A stretch of 64,000 nucleotides of DNA from Malaya genurostris. Taxonomy: Eukaryota; Arthropoda; Insecta; Diptera; Culicidae. The notes beneath the pieces were generated by a model, which saw nothing but the letters and a program-made list of their open reading frames with translations, did no database searches and was not told the origin of the DNA. Where the stretch lies: positions 15,655,631 to 15,719,630 of the forward strand of contig NC_080571.1 in NCBI RefSeq assembly GCF_030247185.1, read 5' to 3'. How positions within the stretch are numbered: the first letter of the stretch is position 1; each line of letters begins with the position of its first letter. Both the position numbers and the translations under genes were made by a program. This document shows, piece by piece, positions 33,291-45,006 of the stretch.

Positions 33291-34204
33291 CAAATGGAAC
33301 ATTTTCGAAATGACCTTAAAGTTAATCCCTCTATAATCGGAACAAACATTTTTGCTAGGTGCGAGATTAATTTGAACTGCTTAAAGGATGAGCCGAAGTT
33401 GAAACGCGAAAAAAATAAAAACAAAATATGTGCTTTTTGCATAAAAAAATTACATGGTTTGAATTCGAGTGAAATAAAAAACAAAAGATCAATAGCAAAC
33501 AGTGCGACTTGAACCGAGAATCATTCGATCACAGAGCACATCGGTTAGTCGACTACACCACAGAAGCACATATTTGCTTGTTGAATAATTGATACATATG
33601 CATCCATACAGTGACATTTGGTAGCCGAGTGCAAATTACACTCAGAGCCTGTAAAATTCTGTGCAAGTGGAATATTGCGTTATTTGAAGAATTAAGTAGT
33701 TTTAAATCGTATCGTTTGTGGAATTATGTCACCTGTAGAACTCATATTTTTTCTGTGTAGATAATTAATTGTCAATAGACCAGCCAAGAAATTATGGAAA
33801 AGTTTTAAACAGCGGATCATGCCTACACAGATGAAAATATTTTTTAGATATAAATCTATTTGCATGCACATATTTTGAACAGAAAAAATTGAATATAAAG
33901 GTCTTCAATATACTTTTCTACAATATACTTTGAAAGCTAAATCAATGCATTCCACTTTAGTTTCATATCGACAATGTTATTCAATCAAATTTTCGATTCA
34001 AATGATTTCTATTTCATAGTACTATTGATTTACATATCGTGAAAATTTCGTTATTTCTTCTGTGTATACAATAGTTGACGACGCATTGATAAAGAACTTA
34101 CGGACTGGTTGTTTCTCATATCTTAGGACTCTGTCATCTATCAGAAGACACAATTTCGATTCTATAAGGAATTCTTCAATCCGTTCATGTATTAAACCTC
34201 AATC
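33291..34204. other. Kir intron sequence, no gene seen
   Basis: AT-rich, no supported frame. The last 100 bp should include the 3' flank of the second peptide gene and resembles the corresponding flank of copy 1 around 13,330. Confidence 0.35.
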
Positions 34205-34372
34205 TCAAATAGTAGAGAAAACCAACGGTTTTACGATGGGCAGCTTAATTATGGGACTGCCAGTAACATACGGTAGCCTCTTAATTACGCCTATTTTCGG
34301 GTTCAGTGTGGGAAATGCTTCACCCACAGCAATCAGACCCAGCACAGCACAAAATAATGCCAGTAACTTCAT
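34205..34372 (-). CDS. Small secreted cationic peptide, copy 2
   Basis: 55-residue single-exon frame on the minus strand. The leader MKLLALFCAVLGLIAVGEA differs from that of copy 1 at only a few positions; probable cleavage is before FPTL. The mature peptide of about 36 residues has no cysteine and no acidic residue, with four Lys, one Arg and six Pro. The mature regions of the two copies align poorly beyond FPTL. The upstream region matches copy 1: ATAGAACGTGG-like start-site block, TTATAAAA at 34,441-34,448, and the TTGAAACAAGTGCGT block further up. A conserved leader and promoter with a divergent mature part is the pattern of fast-evolving secreted effectors. The family is unknown to me. 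Confidence 0.72.
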   Translation of the reverse strand: MKLLALFCAVLGLIAVGEAFPTLNPKIGVIKRLPYVTGSPIIKLPIVKPLVFSTI

Positions 34373-34440
34373 CTTCTCACACGTCTACAAGTTGCCAAAG
34401 TTAACCACGTTCTATCGTTGCACAAGCAGTTTACTTTCGA

Positions 34441-34448
34441 TTTTATAA
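34441..34448 (-). promoter_or_regulatory. TATA box of peptide gene copy 2
   Basis: TTATAAAA on the minus strand, about 70 bp before the start codon, at the same relative position as in copy 1. Confidence 0.6.
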
Positions 34449-34819
34449 TCGACAATTTCAAACGGGTCTCGGATTTTTTTTTAATCGCAAAAAAATATTC
34501 AATCAATGAGTCAATGTTGTCTGTTTCGTGTATTGAAACAAGTGCGTGAACTGGCACCCAAGAAGTTCGTGCTTTATCTGCCATTGAAAAGACTTTGAAT
34601 TCTACAAAAATGAAAATTACACATGACTTAAATTCAAGCCAGCCGTATTTTCTTGAAATATCGCATCCTTAATGGAGGTATTAAATTATGGTTTTGTGTC
34701 TAGGTGGCTGTAAAATTCAGTTGAATTAGCTGTGAATGATTATTATTTACATGCATTTGGATGTGAAGTTATGTGAATTCCGACACAACAAACGCAAATT
34801 TACATAAATTCTATGTTGT

Positions 34820-36895
34820 GTGTTTATAATCTTAGAAAAGATGAAATGTTTGCTATTACAAAACATTACATCTATGAACGTCCCACTCTCACTGCTATTC
34901 AACTCATCACTCACCTCAGGAACGTTTCCTGATATTTGGAAGAGTTCATATATCTTTCCAGTATTCAAGAAAGGAAATAAGTCTGACGCTTCCAATTATC
35001 GTGGGATTGCGGCATTATGCGCAGTTTCCAAGTTACTCGAAATTATTGTCCTGGATTTTATCACTCACAATTGCAGTAACTACATCTCCGAAACTCAGCA
35101 TGGTTTTATGCCCAATCGTTCAACTTCAACGAATTTACTCTCCTACACATCTTTTATCATCCGTTCTCTTGAAGCACGTCTCCAAGTTGACGCAGTCTAT
35201 ACAGATTTCTCCGCAGCTTTCGACAAGATAAATCATCAAATAACAGTAGCTAAGCTCGATAGGCTTGGTTTCAATGGATCCTTACTGAACTGGCTCCATT
35301 CATATTTAACTGGCTGAAAAATGTCTGTAAAAATTGGAAACTGCTCGACGACACCCTTCGCCGTTAGCTCTGGAGTACCCCAGGGCAGTCATTTTGGACC
35401 ATTTATATTTTTACTATACCTTAATGATCTCATTTTTTTTGCTTAAATGCTGTAAGCTGTCTTTTGCTGATGATTTCAAGCTATATCACTAGGTTAAATC
35501 TCAAGAAGGCACAATATTTCTACAATCCAAGCTTGATTCATTCGCCAATTGGTATCAAATCAACAGAATAGAATTAAACGCCTCAAAATGCTCTGTTATT
35601 TTCTTCTCTTCCAAACACTCGTTTATAAGATACAAGTACAACATTACGAAAAAGTGCTGCAACGCGAATCGTTTGTAAAGGACTTATGAATTATTCTTGG
35701 TACCAAGTTAAGCTTCAAAAACCACATTGATTATATAATTTCCAAGGCTTCAAAGCTTCTAGGATTTATTTTTCGCGTAACAAAAAACTTGGTCAATTTA
35801 CACTGCCTTAATATTGTGCACTTATATTGTGCACTAGTCCCTTCGACGCTTGGCGCTATTATTTGGTCACCTTACTATCAAATTGACGATGAGCGCGTCG
35901 AAGCTATCCAGCGAAAACTTGTTCGATTTGCTCTACGCAATCTACCATGGAAAGACCCTGCAAATCTACCTAGTTACCAAGATCGCTGTAAACTTATAGG
36001 CTTGGATCTATTATCTGTTCGTAGGAATGTCTCAAAAGCAGTTTTTATAGCCGATTTGTTACAACCACGTATCGATTGTCCCGAACTCTTACAATTAATT
36101 AATTTCGACATTCATCGTCGTAGTCTGCGTTATCATCCCTTTTTAAGATTACCTTCCGCCACAACAAACTATGGATTCAATGAACCGTTTACTAGTATGT
36201 GTCGTTTATTCGTTAACTTATATAATGTCTTCGATTTTCATGTATCTCGAAATGTAATCAAACGGTTGTTTCTTAGTCACTTATCATGTTAGTTTTAGAA
36301 TCAAAGATTGGTACAAAGATGGGGAGGTTTTATGCCTACTGGAGGCAGAGGTTTAAAAATGCTCAACTCCAGTGGGCTTTTCCCTGCTCCACATACATGC
36401 ATACGTACATTATTGTATTTTCGTTCAACCCCTACTCCTCTTCACCATTCTTCATTGGAAACTAACTAGATTCGCCCGCCGAAATTAACCCGGTCGTCAT
36501 TTCTTCTTTCTCTCTGTCTTCCACCATGCATTCTTCGATCACTAATTAGATCTACATGCTGATTCTAAACCCGTCGTTTTCTCTGCCTTCCACCATCTTT
36601 TTGGTCACTAATTAGACCTTCATGCCGATTCTAACACAGTTGCTAGCCCACGCTCGTCTACCACCTTCTCCACCAATCCTTGTATATATTCCAACTCTTT
36701 TCTTCTCACTCACTTTTTAAGCAAGAGTACTATTACTTCCATGTAAGGCTTAGCGTCATCAATTAGTTATAGGGTTATAGATTTAGTTTCAATTGTTAGT
36801 TTTAATTGTTAGTTTCAATTGTTAGTAATAAGTCCAAATGTATCTGTTGGATCATTGTAATCTGTTGATACAAATAAAAAAAACAAAAAAAAATA
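34820..36895 (+). pseudogene. Decayed jockey-like non-LTR element, 5' truncated
   Basis: Reverse transcriptase remnants appear in order: FPVFKKGNKSDASNYRGIA, KLLEIIV, QHGFMPNRST, VDAVYTDFSAAFDKINH, GVPQGS, FADDFKL, then a C-terminal part (RRNVSKAVFIADLLQPRIDC, 35,789-36,292). Several stops and frameshifts break the frame. No endonuclease is present, so the copy is 5' truncated. The 3' UTR runs to an A-rich tail near 36,873-36,895. An imperfect repeat of about 15 bp (TTGTGTGTTTATAAT near 34,815 and TTGTGTCTGTATAAT after the tail) may be the aged target duplication. Jockey or CR1 clade; the exact clade is not settled. Confidence 0.8.
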
Positions 36896-37249
36896 ATTTT
36901 TGTGTCTGTATAATTGTAAACTTCAGATAAATTTATGTGAAGTTTAAATATAACTTCTATTAACATGCTTTGAACGGTAAATTTAAGTGAATTACGACTC
37001 ATTATATACCTATAGGAATCATTCTAACGATTCAACTAGAAAAAGACTTAACAGTAACCCCCTCTCATTTTTTAAAAAGCTAGTAACCTTGAATATTTAC
37101 TAAATTGTATTCAACGTGCACCGTAAATCAAAATGTCAAAAATCATTCAGCAAGATGTTCAAATAGAGGTGGAAACATTTTTATAATGGAGTGTTTTTTT
37201 CCTACAAAATTGTACAACAAATCTTTTCTCAATCACAGATAAATTAGTA

Positions 37250-37570
37250 TTGTTATTGAAACATAGGGTACTATCAAAACATTGTTATATAACAAGAACT
37301 GACGTGCTGCGGACCATCTATGGCGGAGTGCAGATGGAAGACGGAACGTGGAGACGGCGTATAAATCACGAACTGCGACAGAATCATCTATCGTGTGTGT
37401 ACAGTAAAAGTTGGACAACAGCCAGGGGCTGGGCAGGATGCCTGACGGCATTTCATTGAAAATGGTTCTAGAATTCAGTAGGCACAAGAAAAAAAGGAGC
37501 GCAGCGAGCAAAAGTGAATCCATCAAGTGGAGGGTGATTTACGAAGTATCTGTGCCTTTAATAATATTAT
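37250..37570 (+). pseudogene. RTE-like retrotransposon C-terminal fragment
   Basis: Encodes LRTIYGGVQMEDGTWRRRIN with HELRQ and, after a frame change, LGRMPDGISLKMVLEFSRHK with KKRSAASKSESIKWR. The order matches the region after the reverse transcriptase in RTE-type arthropod elements (GGVQ...WRRR...WAGH...RM). Only about 320 bp remain. Confidence 0.5.
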
Positions 37571-38016
37571 TGTTTGAATCAATCAAAATCCTCTTCTTGG
37601 AAATCATAACAGTTTCATAAAAATGGGAAAAGGAATTATTTTACTTTTCTCTTCTACGTAGTGGAATGTTAAAACCGTGAAAAACAAACAATGCTTAGCA
37701 CATTTTATTACATTTGCTAGAGAAAAATAAAAATATTCACTTACAAATCACAGGCTCTATTATATTTACTAAACGATTACAATTCAAAGTTTAATTACAG
37801 GTATGCCAAATAAACGAACTTTTCCTATGACGCCAAAAAGTTAACAAATAGATATTATCGCTGCTGACATCACTGCACAGAACTCCTATATAAATTATAC
37901 CTTTGTCATTGAGTATAAGTTCATCTGTTCAAACAATGATTCAATTGTTAGAATTTTTCTCAGTGTAGAATTTTGGAATTAGCTCCAGGATCTGAATTCT
38001 GGATCTGAGTTAAGTA

Positions 38017-38229
38017 CACCCAAACCTCCATTTACGAACCTTATATATGTATGTATGTATACTTACACACTCACTCGTTTGCGTATATGTGTATATATTT
38101 ATACATATAAATGATCGCTTTTACTTCACCAACATTTATATGTATTAGGAAATACAAATATTTGCACACATGCGTACGTATAATAATACATATATACATA
38201 TATAAGTTACGTAAATGGAGGTTTGGGTG
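38017..38229. mobile_element. MITE with TA target duplication and microsatellite core
   Basis: 213 bp. Inverted ends CACCCAAACCTCCATTTACG are identical over 20 bp, flanked by TA at 38,015-38,016 and 38,230-38,231. The centre is a TA/TATG-rich microsatellite (TGTATGTATGTATAC) that has probably expanded since insertion. Confidence 0.85.
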
Positions 38230-38409
38230 TAAAAGAGTTCTTGACCAAAGTTCAGGAACCGAATTAAGAGTCACATTCCTGAACTTGTATTCTGAAAAAA
38301 AAAACTGAAACATATGTTGTTTTCGTTTGATGCCAAACCTAACCCAGTTTCCACCCTAACTGCTGTCAAAACGTTTGTTTGAAGCTAGTTTCAACATTGT
38401 TGAACTCAG

Positions 38410-39108
38410 GGCCACCCACCTGAAAATTCCAGAGGTAGGTAATTATCCACCTGAAATTTCTAACGAAAAACAATGGTAATGTAAGTATTATTCATGAATA
38501 TCGAAGGTTTAAGAATAAGTATTATTTATAACAATAAGAATATTTTTAATGTAACTCGGAATAATAAATAAAATCAAAATTATAGAACCTATATATATAG
38601 CTAGTAGAGTAATGGTGTGAAGATATACAGCAGAAAGGTAAGATGTGACAAGGATCATTTGAGTAAGCAGAAATCTTTTAGTAACTTAACTTTTACTTTT
38701 TTCCAACCAGAAGAGACGAGCTTAAGCATCTGATCAATGAATCACTCGTGTATTGGAAAGTATCGATAAAAAATAATTACTCAGAATCTTTTAACGTAGG
38801 GCTACGTCCTTGTTTGCTATACCGAGGCGCAAGTTCAAAATACAGTAAATAAAACTGTACAAACAGTGGATTGAGCATTTACATCTCAACTATTTTTCAA
38901 CTGATTTTCGATATCATTACACATACTGCTTGGATATATTTTTACGCAACGATTCGAGTAGATAAATCTATACATTTTAGATAATTGGTGATTCAAACTT
39001 CAATGTGTATCGAACCATGTCTAATTTTTCTTGTTTCCCAAAACATTTTATCAGGATTTACACGGTTTTCATAAGATATCTGCTCTTCAATGAGTACGTT
39101 CCTTTTCC
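38410..39108. other. Kir intron sequence, no gene seen
   Basis: AT-rich, nothing supported. Confidence 0.3.
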
Positions 39109-39180
39109 GTAACATCACCATCACCGCCCACGGAAGACCGCTCCAGTCGATGATCAGCATGCGGGCCACCCGGCGGTTCT
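39109..39180 (+). mobile_element. Fragment of I-clade 3' UTR
   Basis: GTAACATCACCATCACCGCC and CGATGATCAGCATGCGGGCC match the 3' UTR of element B around 27,447-27,510 and the GC block of element A. Only about 70 bp remain, abutting the mariner relic. Confidence 0.65.
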
Positions 39181-39182
39181 TC

Positions 39183-39830
39183 GTAGGACAAGTAGTCGCT
39201 GTAGGCTAGGTTATTGAGAATATGGTGGGTGAGGAAACAGAGCGAAGACCAATCCGTTCAATTTGGCCATTATTTTCATTGACTTGTGGCACGGAGCATT
39301 GTCTTGGTTTAAAATGGTCGATGTCGCATTACAAACGCATCAATAATTCAATGTAATAATCACTTTAGATGGTGCTTTCTTTTTCAATATAGTCAATGTT
39401 TATTATTATTCCAACTACCTGTTACATTTTCGGACGACTTTCTCCGTATGAATGCTAATATGACTCCGGAGAAAAATGGTGGATCCAAGTTTCGTTCACT
39501 GTTTCATACAAACGAAAGAAATCCTTTTTATTGCGACTTAACAGAGCCAAACAGCTCTCTGGATCGTTAATGCGTTGTTGATTTTGTTCGATTGGAAAAA
39601 AACCTGTTATATGCCCAGTTTTTCGCGTAAGATCATAAAAGCCAGTTAATATCCTAACCATTTCAGCATATTTAATTTTACGAACTTCAATTTTGCGTTC
39701 ATTCATCGCGATTATCAAAACTTGCTTGACTTTTTCTGACGATTGCATCATTTGGTCCCGTTTGAAATCAGAATACACACAAATCTTTATTTTCAAAGGA
39801 TCCGAGTGAGGGTAACACCTCTAAAACCGT
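39183..39830 (-). pseudogene. Mariner (DD34D) transposase relic
   Basis: Minus-strand remnants: QRINDPESCLALLSRNKKDF, then ETVNETWIHHFSPES (normally MDETW; the first catalytic Asp is Asn here). After a deletion come a QDNAPCHKSM-like segment at about 39,290-39,330 and an HPPYS...SDY-like segment at about 39,195-39,240. Frame breaks and a deletion between the first and second catalytic segments make it dead. Confidence 0.65.
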
Positions 39831-40723
39831 TGCTTTATCAGCATACAGAACTTGTTATTTCCATTTTTTCATAAGTGAACAAGTAACGCCACGGTGAGAT
39901 CAAGGTGAAAGTTTGACATCTGAAGGTTGGTTCTTTCGAAAAATGAGGTAAGTTTGACATTTGGGTCAGTCTTGGGACGTTTGAGCAATGTGTTATGCAC
40001 ATCAGCGACTGGACTGTTTATGAATTTGTTTAATGCGCCGTTCGCTTCGCACGAGACATATTTTGATCGAAAATCGGCAGGATGACATGTGCGAATTCAG
40101 CACCTTCCATCATCAGCCCCAACGAACTTAACGGTCAGAGTAACTAAAATTCTCAAAGAATTAATTTCGAAAATTCGCACACACAAATAAGTTTATACGG
40201 AACAAGGCAAGACCACTGCCCTAATACTCAAAACAAATATTGGCAGTGATTTTGAATCTAGTTGGGGAGTCCTATGTCAACAGTTCGAATAACCACAGTA
40301 GTATTTCATAGCGTATTTAATCCTTAAATGTCCAATTTCGTTTTAAAACAAAATACCGAAACCGAATTACACGTTTCATGCAAATTAATAACGAAAAAAT
40401 AATATTGTTAAAAAATCGAAAAACTACCCACCTGGGCTTAACATGTTTCACCGGCCCTGGTTGAACTGAAAATCGAGTCAGATTCGAACCTAGTTTTATA
40501 TCAGGTTTACTCAGATCCCCGTTTCGTGAAAAGAATTTGTTTGATGAAACTACCCTGGGTCAGTTTCAGTTTTCTCATGCGAAAACGACATTAGAAACTT
40601 GATATCAGTTCCGGCCCTAGATTCTGAATCTGAATATAGCACCTGTACATTAAACTTCATTCGTTTTTTTTTTCATCTTTTGACGAGTGTAGAACAGTCG
40701 AACTACCGAACATTCTCTTTCTT
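39831..40723. other. Kir intron sequence, no gene seen
   Basis: Contains a diverged copy of the repeat at 29,160-29,290 (about 40,480-40,570). No coding potential seen. Confidence 0.35.
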
Positions 40724-41446
40724 CTGATATATCAGCTGTGTTTAAAAAAGGGCGAATCTGTCATTCACAGCAAATGGAGAAAAACATGGATGAATGTTTC
40801 GACTTTGGTTTGAAATTCTAATTTAGAAATTATCGTATATTCTCAGATCCAGTTTCCTTCTATATCCACTGAATAAATCAACATGAAAAGAGTTACGCCC
40901 TATGAAGTTATGAGGTTACGCCCTTTTGCATTTTTCATGAAATTAACTGGTTTCCTCTGCGGGTAATTTTATCGTCTCATTTACTCATTCAGGGGTTAGC
41001 CAAATTTTGTGCTAGGGCATATAACCGATTTTGATATGTTTACGTTTCGTCTTTGATTCATCAGTGCATAGCAGTTCAAATTGAACTGCTCTATGCAAAA
41101 CTGCTATGCACTGATGAGTCAAAGACGAAACGTAAACGTCTCATTTACTATTTCCAGTAGTGGAAGGTTCGAAAACCATCTGAAATTTAAAAAAAAAATC
41201 GCCCTTCCTTACTAGCAATCACCCGTATCGCCCTGTGGTACACAGAGGGCGAAACTTACGTAAACAAATGGGATGACAGTTTCGCCCTTTATAGTTCTTT
41301 GTATTACTAAGATTGAGATTTTTGTAGAATCCTACCATTTTTACGCGAAATTGTAGGATTTTGAAGCATTTATTGGTAGGAGAGAGAAACTCGATTTGTT
41401 TACTCTTACAAGATTCGCCCTTCTTTGAAAAACAGCTGATATCAGC
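40724..41446. mobile_element. Fold-back/MITE element with GGGCGAA motif ends
   Basis: About 720 bp. The left end TATCAGCTGTGTTTAAAAAA followed by GGGCGAATCT is matched in inverted orientation by AGATTCGCCCTTC...AACAGCTGATATC on the right. 'gttacgccct' and 'gcgaaac' words recur inside. It contains the 100-bp hairpin at 41,038-41,137. Confidence 0.55.
41038..41137. repeat. 100-bp hairpin, 39-bp arms
   Basis: GTTTACGTTTCGTCTTTGA... on the left (41,038-41,076) pairs with ...TCAAAGACGAAACGTAAAC on the right (41,099-41,137) with one mismatch in 39. The 22-nt loop repeats part of the stem (TTGAACTGCT). A diverged relative with the same words lies at 58,773-58,870. Confidence 0.85.
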
Positions 41447-41989
41447 ATAAATAGACAATTCTCGCGACAATTTGTTCACTTTCTTTTCTATTAATTATCA
41501 AGCGGTGTGCACGTTTATCACTTGACTCTTTGCATACAATGATGCCCGAAACTTTCGACTTTCGAACAGAACTGTGAAATCCAAGAAAATTTTTTTATTC
41601 ACATCACAATAATCGAAAGAGAGAGAGTGAACAAAAAAAACTGTCACTTGCTCTTACGGCCTTCTGAGAAATCAACCGAGAATTCGACTTGATTTTTATA
41701 TTTGACGCCTTACTCTTCGCAAAACTTTCAAGTTAAAACTATAAGCTTTCGATTTATATTGGAAATTTTCAAGAAGTTGCAGTAATGGCTCCGTAATAAT
41801 CAAAAGATAAAGTAAACAAAGAGAGGCTTTCATTTGCAGTTAGGCCCTTTTGTCGTGGGGCTGTCAAATTGTCAAGAGCAGGTGTTGATGAAATGGTGTT
41901 TTTGAAGGTGTCGATGAATCGTTTTTACTGAAAAAATCAACTACCGAGGTTTGAGATCGGTAATCCAATTTAAGTGTATGAATTTAGGA

Positions 41990-42120
41990 CTTGAATTTCG
42001 GAGCTAAATCTCTGGAGCTGAATTCTGTAACTGAATGCTGTACATGGATTCTAGAATTGAATTCTGGACTTGAAATCTGGAACTGAATATTTAAACTGAA
42101 TTTCTGAAATACCGGGCCTG
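41990..42120 (+). repeat. Decayed 13-bp satellite (GAATTCTGGAACT-like)
   Basis: Rows of 13: GAATTCTGTAACT, GAATGCTGTACAT, GGATTCTAGAATT, GAATTCTGGACTT, GAAATCTGGAACT, GAATATTTAAACT, GAATTTCTGAAAT. The same 13-bp family occurs at 46.9-47.2 and 47.9-48.1 kb. Confidence 0.75.
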
Positions 42121-42379
42121 TCGATTTGTCAGTAAATCTGCAGATATCTCAAACAAGCTGCAGTTACGTCTTTGAGCAGACTGTAGAAAATCGTATTTCG
42201 CTGGCATTCGTCAGTCAGACTTTTAAAATCAGCGCGGTATTTTTCTCACTCGCTCAATCGTTTTCGTTCTTAATACTTTGCAAACAATTTGAGGTTCACA
42301 AACTTTGGGTCGAGTTCACAGACTTTTTCAATCCTGTCTGAAAACATTTGAAATTTCCATCTGCCAGCTCTAATCAAGT

Positions 42380-42430
42380 TTTTATCAGCGTTGCCAGGTA
42401 TACCAATTTATCGGTATTTCTACCACCCCG
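42380..42430. repeat. End of a dispersed CTGCCA...ACCGATTT repeat
   Basis: GCGTTGCCAGGTATACC followed by AATTTATCGGTATT matches the start of the element at 49,770. Truncated. Confidence 0.4.
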
Positions 42431-43690
42431 GTTACACGATTGTCATCTGCATGCAGTTGGCTTGAAGCCGAAATTTTTGGTTCTTTGGTTATAGTTCGCT
42501 GTCAAATACTGTGATTAAGCAGTGTTCACACGTTCACATCTTTCTTCACGCGGTTGCACCAATATAAGGAAACGATTTTGACGGAATATAATCAAACTAT
42601 AATAAACCATAAATTTCTTTTCTTATTCAAAAGGAACTCAAATAACTGGTTATAGAGAATACAAGACTAAAGTTATACTTATATTTGGTTTGACTAAATT
42701 AACTTTGAACACCAGTGTGGTTTGATTGTATCAACTTTTGGATGCAATGCAATATCGGATGCGCACCATACGGTTCGCATTTTGTTTCCTCTTGTTTGAA
42801 TTTTCAGCGAAAGAAAGATAAAACTAAGTTTTCAGTGATTTGGGTATTGATTACCAGTGATTTAAAAGTATTGCTGAAAGTGACAGTTTGAATAATTTCT
42901 AATATGAAACTAAGTTTGGTCAAAGATTCGATACCAGTGATTTTTGCTAAGACGAATTCTTATGAAACGTATGTTTTATTCGATATTACCATTAGGCGCT
43001 TGCTAATCGTTACAGTACATTCACAGAGAACATTTCGAGCTTTTATTCCTTGGCTCAAGTTACGGTTCTCAATGCTTCAAAACAGTTTTTGTAGTTTTTG
43101 TAAACTATTGTTTGAAATTAAAAGCTCACTAATATTAGATACAATGTGCGAATGGTTTTCTTAGACAACATCAAGAGGAATGTTGGTTAGTGAGCTTTTC
43201 ACTATTTTTTTCACATTTTGAGACATGTGAGAGGAGTTTCAGTGAGAATCGCGTTTGTAAAAAATCAGTAGTGAACTTTTCTTTAGTGAGTTCACAGTTC
43301 GTTGATTGAAAGTCAAATAATACCCACAACAACACACTGAATAGATGACTACTGTTACAAAAACACTATTCAGCAAGGCAAGGAAGAAATGGGTAATTTA
43401 AATGATTTTGCAATATCTAAGCCCTCAAATTATTTCTTAATATTCGTTCTGTTCATTCTATATTTATTTGTACTTATTAAAAATAAGATTTTAGAGATAA
43501 TTTATAGGATATCACTTCTCTTTCTACGATATAAGTGCAACTGAACACTTTTTTTACAACATATACAAGACAATAAATATTACACAACGGTTGCCGACAG
43601 AAAAAAATTCTTTGATTTCTCTGCTCCGGATTGAAAATTTTGAGATTTTCGGTATAGGTCCGAATTTCTATAACTATATACTGTGCGCAT
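42431..43690. other. Kir intron sequence, no gene seen
   Basis: AT-rich; no frame with recognisable content on either strand. Confidence 0.3.
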
Positions 43691-43769
43691 CAAAATGGTA
43701 TGGACGTAGCTTAACCTATTGTTGACAACAACGCCACTAAAGCAAAATACGTTGGTTTCAGGAACCAGC

Positions 43770-44060
43770 TTCCACAGCAGGGAGATGATTTATACCGATT
43801 TTCTGCCCTCTATACCGTAATACAAATATGTTCTCCAAAACTACCGACAATTCACTGTTTTTTACAGATGAATACCGATTTTCGTTTTTTGCTTGGATTG
43901 CCATGACAAAAGGTTGTGATGAGACCTTTTTTGATCAATTAAATGAACCCCGGTGACATATTTCTGGAACATATATAGTAGAGATTCTGGTAAAGATGCG
44001 ATCTAGATAGATTTTTCCGTCGGATACTGATTTTGAAAAAAAAATGACCTGGCAACTCTG
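43770..44060. repeat. Dispersed ACCGATTT element, copy
   Basis: Shares ordered blocks with 49,770-50,065: TATACCGATTTTCTG, 'ttacagatgaataccgattt', a T-rich GACCTTTTTT, 'gatagatttttccg' and a terminal CTGGCAACTCTGG. Non-coding. Confidence 0.55.
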
Positions 44061-44524
44061 GTTGTTATGTACAACTCCATTGTCAAAAAAAAAACCTCCC
44101 TCTCAGCAGGCCGTTCAATTTTGTTGATTTTTGAGCGCTTGTTGAACGACATATTGCACGAAATATTCGTTCAATTTGCTGGAACGGTTTGTTGTTTTTT
44201 CTCTTGCAAAAATAGTGTGAAAATTAAGTGTTACCTTTACATAGAAAGAAAATTTGTTGTTATTCTACGTGAAGTAGAAGTATTGTGCAGGTATGCATTG
44301 TTAGTTTAAACAAATAAGTGGAGAAAACTTCAGAAATTCTGCAGTAAAACTAGTCCAACGGGGCTCCAACTCCTCATGTTAAAAATGGTTCAACAATGGA
44401 CCTCTGTCTGCCGTTTGTTGAACGAAAAAAATGGCATTCGGTTCAACGGTCTGTTTCAAAATCGGCAAACGAAGGTCCCGTGTTGGCCTCCCGTTGAACG
44501 ATTGATTGGACTTTCAGTGGACCA

Positions 44525-44646
44525 ATGTGTATGTACATATACATACACACATACATACATAACATTAACATAGATAAATAACATAGATATATACATACAT
44601 ACATACATACATACATACATACACATATGCATACATATACACATGT
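44525..44646. repeat. (ATAC)n microsatellite
   Basis: Imperfect and perfect ATAC/TACA units, uninterrupted for about 40 bp near 44,590-44,625. Short frames through it are artefacts. Confidence 0.9.
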
Positions 44647-44693
44647 AAACATCATAACATTGAGTTACTATTTCTATTCTAATATACTTTAAG

Positions 44694-45006
44694 TAGGGTT
44701 ATTGTACCAATAGTCATCTCATTAGTAGAGTCACATTGTTAATTTACCGATTACTCGACTTTCAATCAATGAATTATGATAAAATCTAATACAATATCTT
44801 TGCTTTGGTTTTGTGAAGTTATACCGCAGAAAAAGTAGTTCGAAATTTTTTCAATACTGATATTATAGCGACGCGAAAACTCCTAATTGTATCTCACTCT
44901 TGAAGTTAATCTATCGAACAGAAACAACAGATCTCACTCTAACTAATTGTTTTTGTATATGAGATGACTAATGGAGCTGAGATAAATGGGGGTACCGTTA
45001 CTCTAC
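44694..45006. mobile_element. Possible MITE, diverged inverted ends
   Basis: TAGGGTTATTGTACCAATAG with TCATCTCATTAGTAGAGT on the left; GAGATGACTAATGG...GGTACCGTTACTCTA on the right is a gapped inverted match. Similar in style to the TA-flanked element at 57,016. Ends are uncertain. Confidence 0.35.

Noticed and set aside
42904..43164. Third copy of the secreted peptide family (begins MKLSLVK)
   Set aside because: The N-terminus has no hydrophobic core or GEAFP-like cleavage site, and no TATA or upstream block in common with the two real copies.
44443..44655. Cys/Met/Tyr-rich minus-strand frames (MYVCMYVC-like)
   Set aside because: Translation of the ATAC microsatellite.
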